From Sneathiella sp. (GTDB lineage: Bacteria > Pseudomonadota > Alphaproteobacteria > Sneathiellales > Sneathiellaceae), in NCBI GenBank assembly GCA_021741195.1, contig JAIOYL010000011.1, forward strand, positions 1 to 36,969: DNA of 36,969 bases, written 5' to 3'. Below are positions 18,701 through 25,557 of the stretch, in pieces; within the stretch, counting starts at the first letter, position 1; the number at the start of each line of letters is the position of its first letter. The notes under the pieces were generated by a model. It was not told where the DNA came from. It did not search any database and was given only the letters and a program-made list of their open reading frames with translations. A program made the position numbers and the translations under genes.

Positions 18701-19407
18701 AGGTTGACCGGGTTACGGACTGCCTTGTCTTTGATGAGATAGTCCTTGAAAAGGTTCATGTTGCGGCTAGGCGCTGTAAGTTCGATGTCGCGAGGCATCA
18801 CAACGATTAAGGAACGGTGGGAAGTTCCTGTATCGTTTGCCCCGCTGCGGGCGGCCCTTATAGCGGTTTCAATATCGCGGGCCCGGAGCGAGATTTCAAC
18901 GGGCCGTTCTGTCGGGCTTGCAATCGTCATCAGGATTGCGGCGGTATTGCCAAAGCCGTCATTGAACTGGATCGTGCCGGCGCCTTCCGGAAGGCTCCCG
19001 GATAACGCTGCAAGATTGAGGCTGATCTCGTTGAAGGCCGGTTTCGTGTCCTTCAGCGACTCATCCAACTGTATCTGGACGATGGAAATATTGGGAAGTG
19101 TGAGTGACTGGATGGCGAATTTCGTCGGACTTGTTTGATGAAGTGTCGAGCTTAGCGCGATCTGCTCTTCGACCGGGCGGGTTATCAGCTGCTCAATCTT
19201 GGCGGCATCTGCCCCCGGCCAGCTTGTGATTGCTGTCGCGACCCGGACCGGAATTTCCGGATCCTTTGCCTTGGGCATGGCGAGATATCCGTAGACGCCC
19301 CAGATAAAGACGGCGATCAGCAAAATCCAGGAAATATGCCGGTTTTCCGTGAAATATCGTGCAGTATTTCTGGTTTCCGTAATATCTTTCAAAGGTAAGG
19401 TCCCCAC
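15766..19407 (-). CDS. RND-family efflux permease, enlarged form
   Basis: An inner-membrane proton-driven exporter of 1213 residues, against about 1,050 in AcrB. The two halves are visible: helix 1 at about 27-44, TM2-6 at about 495-650, TM7 at about 685-702 and TM8-12 at about 1045-1200. The TM4 aspartates are D562-D563 in GLLVDDPVVAGDAI. TM11 keeps R1141 and T1148 of the AcrB relay, but TM10 reads LIGVIVSHIIVLF, so the AcrB lysine 940 is a serine next to a histidine. About 127 residues (171-297) are extra in the first porter domain. GTG at 19407 is used, but TTG at 19392 is possible. Third gene of a TolC-adaptor-RND operon, 19 bases after the adaptor. The substrate is unknown. Confidence 0.93.
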   Translation of the reverse strand: MGTLPLKDITETRNTARYFTENRHISWILLIAVFIWGVYGYLAMPKAKDPEIPVRVATAITSWPGADAAKIEQLITRPVEEQIALSSTLHQTSPTKFAIQSLTLPNISIVQIQLDESLKDTKPAFNEISLNLAALSGSLPEGAGTIQFNDGFGNTAAILMTIASPTERPVEISLRARDIETAIRAARSGANDTGTSHRSLIVVMPRDIELTAPSRNMNLFKDYLIKDKAVRNPVNLQGPGFIGLDFSSELTDKQLLTELNEFLETKLAQVKFHEDAWPAVIIADPRETDRQLQASPGGKYSYRELDDYANLITRNLQTIPLVTVVNSSGVVDERVFLEYSQDLLASYGLTPNDVSGAIAARNSDISGGEFYAGGSNILVEPVGKYTSPGQIGGTAFTKSSSGSPVYLRDIGNVVPGYQSPPEFLNFYNWRDEGGKWQRGKAISLAIQMRNGGQIAEFGKAVDKVLKEVGPHLPDDLVIARVSNQPSQVAENIDLFMTALIEAIVLVVAISFLGFWEWRSALLMMISIPITLAMTFGIIDMLGIQLQQVSVATLIIALGLLVDDPVVAGDAIKRGLAAGQPRILAAWLGPTKLAHAIMFATITNVVAYLPFLLLNGNTGDFLYSLPVVMGAALISSRLMSMSFLPFLGYYLLRPRTKVEPTIEERRERGFTGFYYRLGCFLIDNRKKALLVSFAFIALIIPLKSALKTSFFPDDVQYIFYADVELRNNATIYETQKVVDKAEEIIQETATKFGESLGADGGGDPLQSIASFLGGGAPRFWFSVTPQLHQRNYAQLVMRVNDKELTAELIPPLQEALSSQIPEAIIDVRQLQTNPVPYPVEIRLYAKSAVQSEGPESEAEIATLRGLASELVEILRKAPNATRARDDWGRESLRLRLNIDPDRAFLAGVTNQNIAASSSAGLNGNQVTTMQRGDKNIPVVSILKPAERAQISDLKNLYVFASTSNNKIPLGQIATVKYQLQTERIRRLEHFRTVNVRTFPLAGILPSEVMAIVKDDLDDFEKRLPPGFTMEISGEQANAEHGFKQLTKVMGISLGLIFLALVFQFKNAIKPLIVLAAVPYGIIGALIALAVTNSPFGFMAFLGIVALIGVIVSHIIVLFDFIEEMHEKGEPLREALLDAGIVRLRPVLITVGATVFGLGPLALHGGPLWQPLCYAQIGGLTIATFTTLLLVPVIYSIFVLDLKIVKWEEGEAVPA

Positions 19408-19426
19408 TTCCCACTATCAGATATTG

Positions 19427-20554
19427 TCACGGAATGACCGCTACTTGCTGGCCATCGCTGAGAAAGGTTGCGCCGCTGACCACTACACGCGCTGACGGGT
19501 CGAGCCCGCCCAGAACGACAATCTTGTTGCCATGGACATCACCAAGTTCAACCGTCTTGAGCTCCGCCACTGTATCCTGCCCTCCTGTTTTTAATACAAA
19601 AACCGCATATCCGGCAGGGTTGCCCTTGGCGCGGACAATAGCTGAAAGTGGGATCAGGGCGCCGGTATGGACGTCATTGCTTTTCGGCAGGCTCAAGGAG
19701 GCGATCATGCCGACTTTCAGGAGGTTCTCCGTATTGGCAACATTTATTTTTACGTCGAACACACGGCTATTGGCATCGGCAGAGGGTGAAATTTCAGAAA
19801 TTGTTCCCTTGAAAACCTTGTCGGGATAGGACTGGGTCACAAAACTCTGGGCATCGCCAATTTTTAACGCCTGTACGACGGTATCGGGAACGCCGAAGAC
19901 AGCCTTGACGATGGACGTGTCGGCAATGACAAACCCCACTGTCTGCGGTGAGACCAGGGTTCCGACATCGACGTTGCGCTGCAGGACAACGCCGTCCAGC
20001 GGCGCGGCCAGTTTAAAATCCTTGACGTTGTTCTGCGCGATTTTTTGTTGGGCCTTTGCGTTGTCCATCTGCGCGGCGGCGTTTTCATATTCCTGTTTCG
20101 CGCTGTCATAGTCTGGCGCTGTCATGCTGCCGGACTTGAACAAAGCGGTGGCCCGATCGTAGTCCTGCTTGCCTTTGTTCAAGTTCGCCTGGGCGGCGGC
20201 AACCTGGCTGTTCGCCTGGGTGAGGCTGTCACGCACATCCTTGCTGTCGACCGTCGCCAGAACGGCATTCTTGGCGACACTGTCGCCAGATTGTATCGCC
20301 CGCGTTGTTCCGTCTGCCGTTTTCACCTGCATCAGGGTTGTGACATAGCCGGTAATTTTGAAGGCAACATTCACCTGGCTGTTCGCCTCAATGTTTGCGC
20401 TATAGCGAACATCGTTCGACAGTTTAACTTGCGTCAGGATCTGCGCCCTGACCGGCTGCAAGGGCACGGATTTCGCTTCATCCCCAGAGTCACAGGCCTG
20501 CAGGAAAAAGAAGCTGCAGGTTAGGCCCATGACCGCAAAAAAATTTCGCCGCAT
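19427..20554 (-). CDS. RND efflux periplasmic adaptor (membrane fusion lipoprotein)
   Basis: A 375-residue adaptor. The signal sequence ends in a lipobox LQAC, so cysteine 21 should be lipidated and anchor the protein in the inner membrane. Then come a barrel-sandwich half (GYVTTL...GDSVAKNAVLATVD), a coiled-coil hairpin (about residues 110-180, rich in A, Q, K and N), the second half APLDGVVLQRNVDVG, a beta-barrel and a membrane-proximal domain. It links the RND permease to the outer-membrane channel. Its ATG directly follows the TAA of the TolC-like gene, with GGGAGAGGA inside the end of that gene as ribosome binding site, so translation is coupled. Confidence 0.93.
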   Translation of the reverse strand: MRRNFFAVMGLTCSFFFLQACDSGDEAKSVPLQPVRAQILTQVKLSNDVRYSANIEANSQVNVAFKITGYVTTLMQVKTADGTTRAIQSGDSVAKNAVLATVDSKDVRDSLTQANSQVAAAQANLNKGKQDYDRATALFKSGSMTAPDYDSAKQEYENAAAQMDNAKAQQKIAQNNVKDFKLAAPLDGVVLQRNVDVGTLVSPQTVGFVIADTSIVKAVFGVPDTVVQALKIGDAQSFVTQSYPDKVFKGTISEISPSADANSRVFDVKINVANTENLLKVGMIASLSLPKSNDVHTGALIPLSAIVRAKGNPAGYAVFVLKTGGQDTVAELKTVELGDVHGNKIVVLGGLDPSARVVVSGATFLSDGQQVAVIP

Positions 20555-21892
20555 TTAATCCTCTCCCAGGGCTTGTTCAAGCGCCGCACTGGCATTCCAT
20601 ACAGCCAGTTGCGCCTGACGGTAATTGTCATTTGCCTGAGACAGTTCCGACTGGGCATCCAACAGGTCGCTGAGCAGAATTGTTTTTGCTTTATATTGAT
20701 TGAAACTCACCCGCAATTTTTCCTCCGCGGCTTTTTTGGCCATCGTGGTGACCGGTACCAGGGCCTTCGCGACGTCGAGATTACGGATATTGGCGCTGAC
20801 CTGTGCGCGTATCTGGTCCTCATTGTCGCGAAGCGAATTTTTTGCCTGTGTTACGGCCAGCCTCGAGCCCGTCACCTGGTTTCCATTGCGGCCCCAGGTG
20901 AAGAATTCCCATTTTGCCATAAGGCCGACATACATGCTTTCATCCGGAAGAAAGTTCGTATTTTCTGCCCTGCCATAGCTGGCGACGAGGTTCACTTCAG
21001 GTAAATAGCCGCTCTTCTGGATTTCAAGCTCTGTTTCGGCAGCCTTTACCTGGAGACGGGCTTCCTCCGTTTCGGGGCGCTGGGAAAGCGCCGCTTCCGA
21101 CGCCGAAACCGGATCATACTGAAGCGCCGGGCTGGCATTGGCCGGGGTCACGCTGAAAGGTGTCGAAATTTCGCGGCCAAGAAGCGTATTGAGCTGCTGT
21201 TTGCTGGTCAGCATATCGTTTTGCTGCGACAGCAATTGATGGCGGGCGGAGGCAAGTTGCGCTTCGCCATTCAGAAGTTGATATTCCAGCTCGGTTTTCT
21301 GCGCCACATTGTCCTTGAGGATTTTCACAAGCTCTTCATTAAATTGCACGGACGACTCTGATGCCGCGATCGCGCTTTCGTCGCTCAGAATCTGGTAATA
21401 CAGCTGCTTGACCTGCAGCGATACGGATTGCCGGGTCTGCCTGGATTGCTGCCGGGCGATATCCTGTTGAGTCTTGAGCTTGTCGACATTGAGGCCGATT
21501 TCATAAAGATCCGCGAGCGGTTGCGTCGCCGTCAGTGAATAATGGGTGCTAAATCCGTTTGTCGTGCCGATCGACACATTGCTGGAGGGAACAGGGTCGC
21601 CGCCGACCGTTCCAAGCGAGCCCTCTTGAAAGGTGTATGCGTTATCAACAAAATTATGAAAGCCACGAACATTGGCGTTCAATTGGGGATATTGTTTAGT
21701 GCGGGCCGCGGCCGTCTGTTCGCCCGCTACATCGATTTGGATATCGGCATTTCTGACTTGCGGATTTTGCGCTTTCGCGATGCTCAGGGCCTCATCAAGG
21801 GTGAGCAATGGGTCATCATCGGCATTCGCCACTGCGATTACGAGACCAAGGCAAAGAAAGGTCACAGGCACAATATGACGCAATCTCGACAT
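20555..21892 (-). CDS. TolC-family outer-membrane efflux channel
   Basis: The 445-residue precursor has a signal peptide (MSRLRHIV, hydrophobic core, cleavage near ANA-DDDP). Two OEP repeats follow with long helices (for instance LTLDEALSIAKAQNPQVR at the front, and SEAALSQRPETEEARLQVKAAE in the second half). It should form the outer-membrane exit duct of the efflux pump encoded by the next two genes. I place the start at ATG 21892, not at the upstream in-frame ATG 21934: the latter lies within the apparent -10 element and would add 14 residues in front of a normal signal peptide. First gene of the efflux operon. Confidence 0.92.
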   Translation of the reverse strand: MSRLRHIVPVTFLCLGLVIAVANADDDPLLTLDEALSIAKAQNPQVRNADIQIDVAGEQTAAARTKQYPQLNANVRGFHNFVDNAYTFQEGSLGTVGGDPVPSSNVSIGTTNGFSTHYSLTATQPLADLYEIGLNVDKLKTQQDIARQQSRQTRQSVSLQVKQLYYQILSDESAIAASESSVQFNEELVKILKDNVAQKTELEYQLLNGEAQLASARHQLLSQQNDMLTSKQQLNTLLGREISTPFSVTPANASPALQYDPVSASEAALSQRPETEEARLQVKAAETELEIQKSGYLPEVNLVASYGRAENTNFLPDESMYVGLMAKWEFFTWGRNGNQVTGSRLAVTQAKNSLRDNEDQIRAQVSANIRNLDVAKALVPVTTMAKKAAEEKLRVSFNQYKAKTILLSDLLDAQSELSQANDNYRQAQLAVWNASAALEQALGED

Positions 21893-21928
21893 GCTGACCA
21901 AATCCCAAATAAATATTTCCCCGCCAAA

Positions 21929-21954
21929 AACCATAACCGTTCACTATGGTTATG
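21929..21954. promoter_or_regulatory. Palindromic operator overlapping the efflux promoter
   Basis: Two overlapping dyads fill the promoter spacer: AACCATA/TATGGTT (21929-21935, 21945-21951) and CATAACC/GGTTATG (21932-21938, 21948-21954). A repressor bound here would block RNA polymerase, as AcrR- or MarR-type regulators do for other efflux operons. No such regulator gene is adjacent. Confidence 0.55.
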
Positions 21955-21958
21955 TCAA
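21930..21958 (-). promoter_or_regulatory. Promoter of the efflux operon
   Basis: On the minus strand a perfect -35 TTGACA (21953-21958), a 17-base spacer and -10 TATGGT (21930-21935) predict transcription from about 21923. This gives a leader of about 30 bases to the ATG at 21892. It is the best-formed promoter I see in the window. Confidence 0.65.
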
Positions 21959-21969
21959 AACGATAGAAA

Positions 21970-22016
21970 GGCCCTAGAGTCAATTTTGACGAGTGTCAAA
22001 GGTGCAATTGCGGGCC
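21970..22016 (-). terminator. Structured region after the cupin gene
   Basis: Just past the cupin stop codon, outer arms GGCCC/GGGCC (21970-21974, 22012-22016) enclose a perfect hairpin TTTGAC-GAGT-GTCAAA (21985-22000). In the direction of the cupin gene the outer arm is followed by TTTCTAT. It may end the MFS-cupin transcript before the efflux promoter. Confidence 0.4.
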
Positions 22017-22019
22017 TCA

Positions 22020-22391
22020 TTATTCCGATACATCGACGGTCTCGAAGTCAGCCGGAAGGATAATCTCGATTAGCTCCAAATCGTCAGAATGCTCAAGTTC
22101 CCGGTGCACAATTCCGGGAGGCTGATGAGCGCAGGAGCCAGGTTTGAGCAAAACTTCGCCAGTGCCCTCATACCAGAATTTCACCCAGCCTTTAAGGACG
22201 TAAACCATCTGGAATTCAAGTTGGTGCCGATGTCTGTCGCCGACGGCATGTTTTCCCGGAACTGCCCGTATGACATGGGCACCAAATCTGCCGTCTGTAG
22301 CGTCCTTTATGCCGAGGTCACGATATTCGAAAAAGCCTCTCAGGCCGCTGGAGAATTCCGCGTCATCGGCGTGACTTACTGAAAGCTTCAT
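22020..22391 (-). CDS. Small cupin-domain protein
   Basis: A single-domain cupin of 123 residues. The first cupin motif has HRHQLEFQMVYVLKGWVKFWYEG (split here: HRHQ-L-E, then VYVLKGWVKF) and the second has KPGSCAHQPPGIVHRE, giving possible metal ligands H53, H55, E59 and H96. Function is unknown; such proteins can be enzymes (dioxygenase- or isomerase-like) or binding proteins. ATG at 22391 has AGGAGG eight bases upstream, much better than any start further upstream, where the frame continues into the MFS gene as a meaningless overlap. It follows the MFS transporter gene by 20 bases, so the two are probably co-transcribed and act on the same compound. Confidence 0.85.
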   Translation of the reverse strand: MKLSVSHADDAEFSSGLRGFFEYRDLGIKDATDGRFGAHVIRAVPGKHAVGDRHRHQLEFQMVYVLKGWVKFWYEGTGEVLLKPGSCAHQPPGIVHRELEHSDDLELIEIILPADFETVDVSE

Positions 22392-22411
22392 ATTTTCATT
22401 CCTCCTTGTAT

Positions 22412-23659
22412 TCAGGCGCGGGCCATACTTGGTTCTCTCGTACGCCATAGGAGCAGGGCCATGATCATCATGTTGAGCATGTTCCAGGCGATGCCGTTGA
22501 TAAAGGCGGCCTGATAGGAGCCGGTCAGATCGTAAATCAGCCCCGACATCCAGCCGCCGAGTGCCATCCCGACGACGGTCATCATAATCACAAGGCCGAC
22601 CCGCTGACCTGCTTCCCTGGCGGGAAGATACTCTCGTACAATAAGGGCGTAACTCGGAACAATTCCGCCCTGAGATAACCCGAAAACCAGCGATACTATG
22701 TATAGCGACGCAAGCCCGTTGAACGGGATATAAAGAAAAAGAGCAAGGCATTGCAGGAAGGAGCCGAGCAGCACTGTGCGAACACCGCCGATCCGGTCGG
22801 CAAGAAACCCTGACGCCAGGCGGCTGACAATCCCGCCCGCGAGCATAACTGAGAGCATTTGCGCTCCGGCAGCGACACCAAACCCAAGGTCAGCACAATA
22901 GGCAACAATATGGACCTGCGGCATTGACATGGCGACACAGCAGCCTATTCCCGCCGTGCACAACAGGATCTGCAAGGCACGAGGAGAAAGGTTGATCTGC
23001 CTCCGGATCACCGGTGTGGTACCGGCGGCCAAAGGGAGTTCCGCCACATGGCCGGGCAGGCGGCGGCGCAACAGCAACGCCATCGGCGTCATCACGATAA
23101 GGGTAACAACGGCGACCAACAGATAAGCCTCGCGCCATCCTTCCGTGGCGATGACTTCTTTCAGGATAAGCGGCCAGATAGTGCCAGCGAGATAGTTTCC
23201 GCTAGCGGCGGCGGCGACCGCGATGCCGCGCCGACGCTCGAACCAATGCGAAATATCAGCAATCAATGGACCGAACGTTGCGGCGGATCCGACGCCGATA
23301 AACAGGCCCTGTATCAGCGCGAAAACCCAGATATTGCCGGAAAGGGCGCCCAAAGCAAAACCCGCACCAAGGAGTACGGCCGCTCCCATCATCGGCAAGG
23401 CAATGCCAAAACGGTCGACCAGCCGGCCTATCAAAAAGTTCCCAAGGGCAAATCCGACCATGGTCGTAGTATAGGGAATGGACGCATCCGAGCGGTCGAT
23501 GCCAAATTCCGCCTGGACGGCGGGCAGCACGACGACAGCCGCCCACATGCCGGCGCTGCCAATCACCGATATCAGAACCGACATTGTGAGGCGGAACCAG
23601 GAATACGAGCTATCCAGATAGGAGCCATCTGAATTGATTTGGGGATTAAAGAAGGACAA
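22412..23659 (-). CDS. MFS transporter
   Basis: A 415-residue inner-membrane carrier with twelve predicted helices. It has the loop 2-3 motif GRLVDRFGI, a WFERRRGIAVAAAASGNYLAG segment (helix 5 region) and FLADRIGG in the second half. The layout resembles monocarboxylate/oxalate-type MFS carriers, but the substrate cannot be read from the sequence. The start is uncertain. TTG at 23659 (AAGG ten bases upstream) leaves a 25-residue polar N-terminus, and ATG at codon 26 would start within helix 1, so I keep TTG. It is followed closely by a cupin gene and is divergent from a MscS gene across 164 bases in which I see no strong signal. Confidence 0.88.
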   Translation of the reverse strand: MSFFNPQINSDGSYLDSSYSWFRLTMSVLISVIGSAGMWAAVVVLPAVQAEFGIDRSDASIPYTTTMVGFALGNFLIGRLVDRFGIALPMMGAAVLLGAGFALGALSGNIWVFALIQGLFIGVGSAATFGPLIADISHWFERRRGIAVAAAASGNYLAGTIWPLILKEVIATEGWREAYLLVAVVTLIVMTPMALLLRRRLPGHVAELPLAAGTTPVIRRQINLSPRALQILLCTAGIGCCVAMSMPQVHIVAYCADLGFGVAAGAQMLSVMLAGGIVSRLASGFLADRIGGVRTVLLGSFLQCLALFLYIPFNGLASLYIVSLVFGLSQGGIVPSYALIVREYLPAREAGQRVGLVIMMTVVGMALGGWMSGLIYDLTGSYQAAFINGIAWNMLNMMIMALLLWRTREPSMARA

Positions 23660-23823
23660 GAGCCGTGCCTTTTCTTCGAAAGCTTCAAGCGGATTTCGTA
23701 ATTTTGAATTACCCTATCACAGACATTGAAGCGGGCGCATCCCTTTTCGCATAAACTGGAAACGGACAATCCGCCGGGCCCGATAGTTGTTTTATTTCCC
23801 GCGCGATCACGGTAAGCTCGGCT

Positions 23824-25131
23824 GTGATGAACGTAGATAAAATACGAGAATTTCTCGAGCAGAGCTGGAAGCACGTGTTGGACCTTGGGTCCGATATCAA
23901 CGTGATCGCTCAGCTGCTTGCCGTCATCGCCGGACTTGCCGTCGCCTATTTCACGCAGGCCAGGTTGCAGGCGGCACTTACTGCACTGCACGACAGATTT
24001 CCGGCGCGCTCACCATTTGCCCGGGCGCTTGAAACTCTGTCCTTATTGGCCTTCCCGCTTATATGGCTGACAATCGAATTTACTGTTCTGGCCGTCTTTC
24101 AGGGTGTCGGACCGCCATCACATATAGTCAGTGCAATCTGCTCGCTTCTAAGTGCCTGGATTGTTATTAATGTCGTGACCAGTCTTGCGGAGAATAAAAT
24201 TTGGGCGCGGCTTGTCGCCGTTTGCGCCTGGACGATTGCCGCGCTCAATATTCTTGGCCTGCTGGCACCGACGTTGGGATTTCTCGAAAACCTCGCCTTT
24301 AATCTTGGCGATACGAGAATTTCCATGCTGGGCGTCGCGAAAGCAGGTGTCGCCGCCATTATTGTTTTCTGGATTACCTTCGGCCTGTCGCGTTTTATCG
24401 AGGCGCGTATTTATAAATCACGAGCCCTGACGCCGTCGGTTCAGGTGCTGACCGCAAAACTGGTCCGCGTTGGTTTGATTTCCGCGGCGGTACTGATCAT
24501 ACTATCCAATTCGGGCATCAACATCACAGCCTTTGCAGTGTTCAGTGGTGCCCTTGGTGTTGGCATCGGGTTTGGTCTTCAGAAAATTGTCTCCAATCTG
24601 ATCAGCGGAATTATTCTACTGCTCGACCGGAGCATTAAACCGGGTGATGTCATCGAAGTTGGCGATACCTATGGCCGCGTCAATGCAATGGGCGCCCGCT
24701 ACGCCTCGGTGATTACCCGGGATGCGATGGAATATCTCATACCGAATGAGGACCTGATCACCCAGCAGGTCATCAACTGGTCCTATAGTTCCAAGAATGT
24801 GCGATTGCGCGTGCCGATCGGTGTTGCCTATGATTCCGATATACCCAAAACCATTGCTCTAGTTGAGGCTACGGCCAAGGAGGTGCCCCGTGTACTCTCC
24901 AATCCTGCGCCGCGGTGTCTGATGCGCGGCTTTGGTGATAGTGCGATTGATCTGGAACTTCGATTCTGGATTGCGGATCCCGAGGACGGGTGCCGGAATG
25001 TCACCAGCGACGTCCTCGTAGAGATCTGGCGAATATTCAAACAGGAAGGTATTGGTATTCCATTCCCGCAGCGGGACGTTCGTGTTGAAATGGTCAATCC
25101 AGTTTCCGTTAATCCAACTGAAGCAAGGTAA
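23824..25131 (+). CDS. MscS-family mechanosensitive channel
   Basis: A 435-residue membrane protein with additional N-terminal helices (about 30-45, 75-95, 105-120, 130-150, 170-190) before the MscS core. The pore helix region is SGALGVGIGFGLQKIVSNLI (about 241-260), followed by the canonical LLDRSIKPGDVIEV and a beta domain containing YGRVNAMGARYASVITRD and YLIPNEDLI. It should open under membrane tension to release solutes at osmotic downshift. GTG 23824 and ATG 23827 are adjacent and both possible. The next gene starts 4 bases after its stop, so they share a transcript. Confidence 0.93.
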   Translation: MMNVDKIREFLEQSWKHVLDLGSDINVIAQLLAVIAGLAVAYFTQARLQAALTALHDRFPARSPFARALETLSLLAFPLIWLTIEFTVLAVFQGVGPPSHIVSAICSLLSAWIVINVVTSLAENKIWARLVAVCAWTIAALNILGLLAPTLGFLENLAFNLGDTRISMLGVAKAGVAAIIVFWITFGLSRFIEARIYKSRALTPSVQVLTAKLVRVGLISAAVLIILSNSGINITAFAVFSGALGVGIGFGLQKIVSNLISGIILLLDRSIKPGDVIEVGDTYGRVNAMGARYASVITRDAMEYLIPNEDLITQQVINWSYSSKNVRLRVPIGVAYDSDIPKTIALVEATAKEVPRVLSNPAPRCLMRGFGDSAIDLELRFWIADPEDGCRNVTSDVLVEIWRIFKQEGIGIPFPQRDVRVEMVNPVSVNPTEAR

Positions 25132-25135
25132 AATA

Positions 25136-25525
25136 ATGATAAATAATACTATCGCCGCCTGGCATGATTGCGTGAAATCTGGCGATCCGAAACTGTTGCA
25201 CGATCTCTTGCATGAGGATGCGACCTTCCATAGCCCTGTTGTCTTCACGCCTCAACGTGGAAAAGCCGTCACAGGTAAATATCTGCTGGCGGCCTTTCAG
25301 GTTTTGAACGGCGACGATTTTACCTATGTTCGTGAGGTCATTGGCGTCGACGATGCGGTGCTTGAGTTCACAACTACAATCGACGATATCCTCATAAATG
25401 GAATCGATATGATCTCCTGGGGTGAGGACGGAAGAATTACGGATTTCAAGGTGATGATCCGTCCTCTCAAGGCTATAAATCTTGTCCATCAGAAGATGGC
25501 GGAGATGCTCGCCAGGGTGATGTAA
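25136..25525 (+). CDS. NTF2-like (SnoaL-type) small protein
   Basis: A 129-residue protein with the NTF2-like pattern: an N-terminal helix (NNTIAAWHDCVKSGD), LHDLLHEDATFHSPVVF, a helix around residue 50 and then beta strands ending with WGEDGRITDFKVMIRP. Members of this fold include ketosteroid isomerase-like enzymes and many binding proteins; no activity can be assigned. ATG 25136 is chosen because it follows the MscS stop by four bases with AAGG upstream; an upstream in-frame ATG at 25052 would overlap MscS by 80 bases. It lies between a mechanosensitive channel and an SLC13 permease. Confidence 0.8.
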   Translation: MINNTIAAWHDCVKSGDPKLLHDLLHEDATFHSPVVFTPQRGKAVTGKYLLAAFQVLNGDDFTYVREVIGVDDAVLEFTTTIDDILINGIDMISWGEDGRITDFKVMIRPLKAINLVHQKMAEMLARVM

Positions 25526-25557
25526 CTTCAGTCGAATATTTTAGCCTGGGAAACAAG

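Noticed and set aside
22392-22751. N-terminal extension of the cupin frame into the MFS gene
   Set aside because: The added 120 residues overlap the MFS coding region, resemble no domain and are proline/arginine/cysteine-rich; the AGGAGG before ATG 22391 marks the real start.
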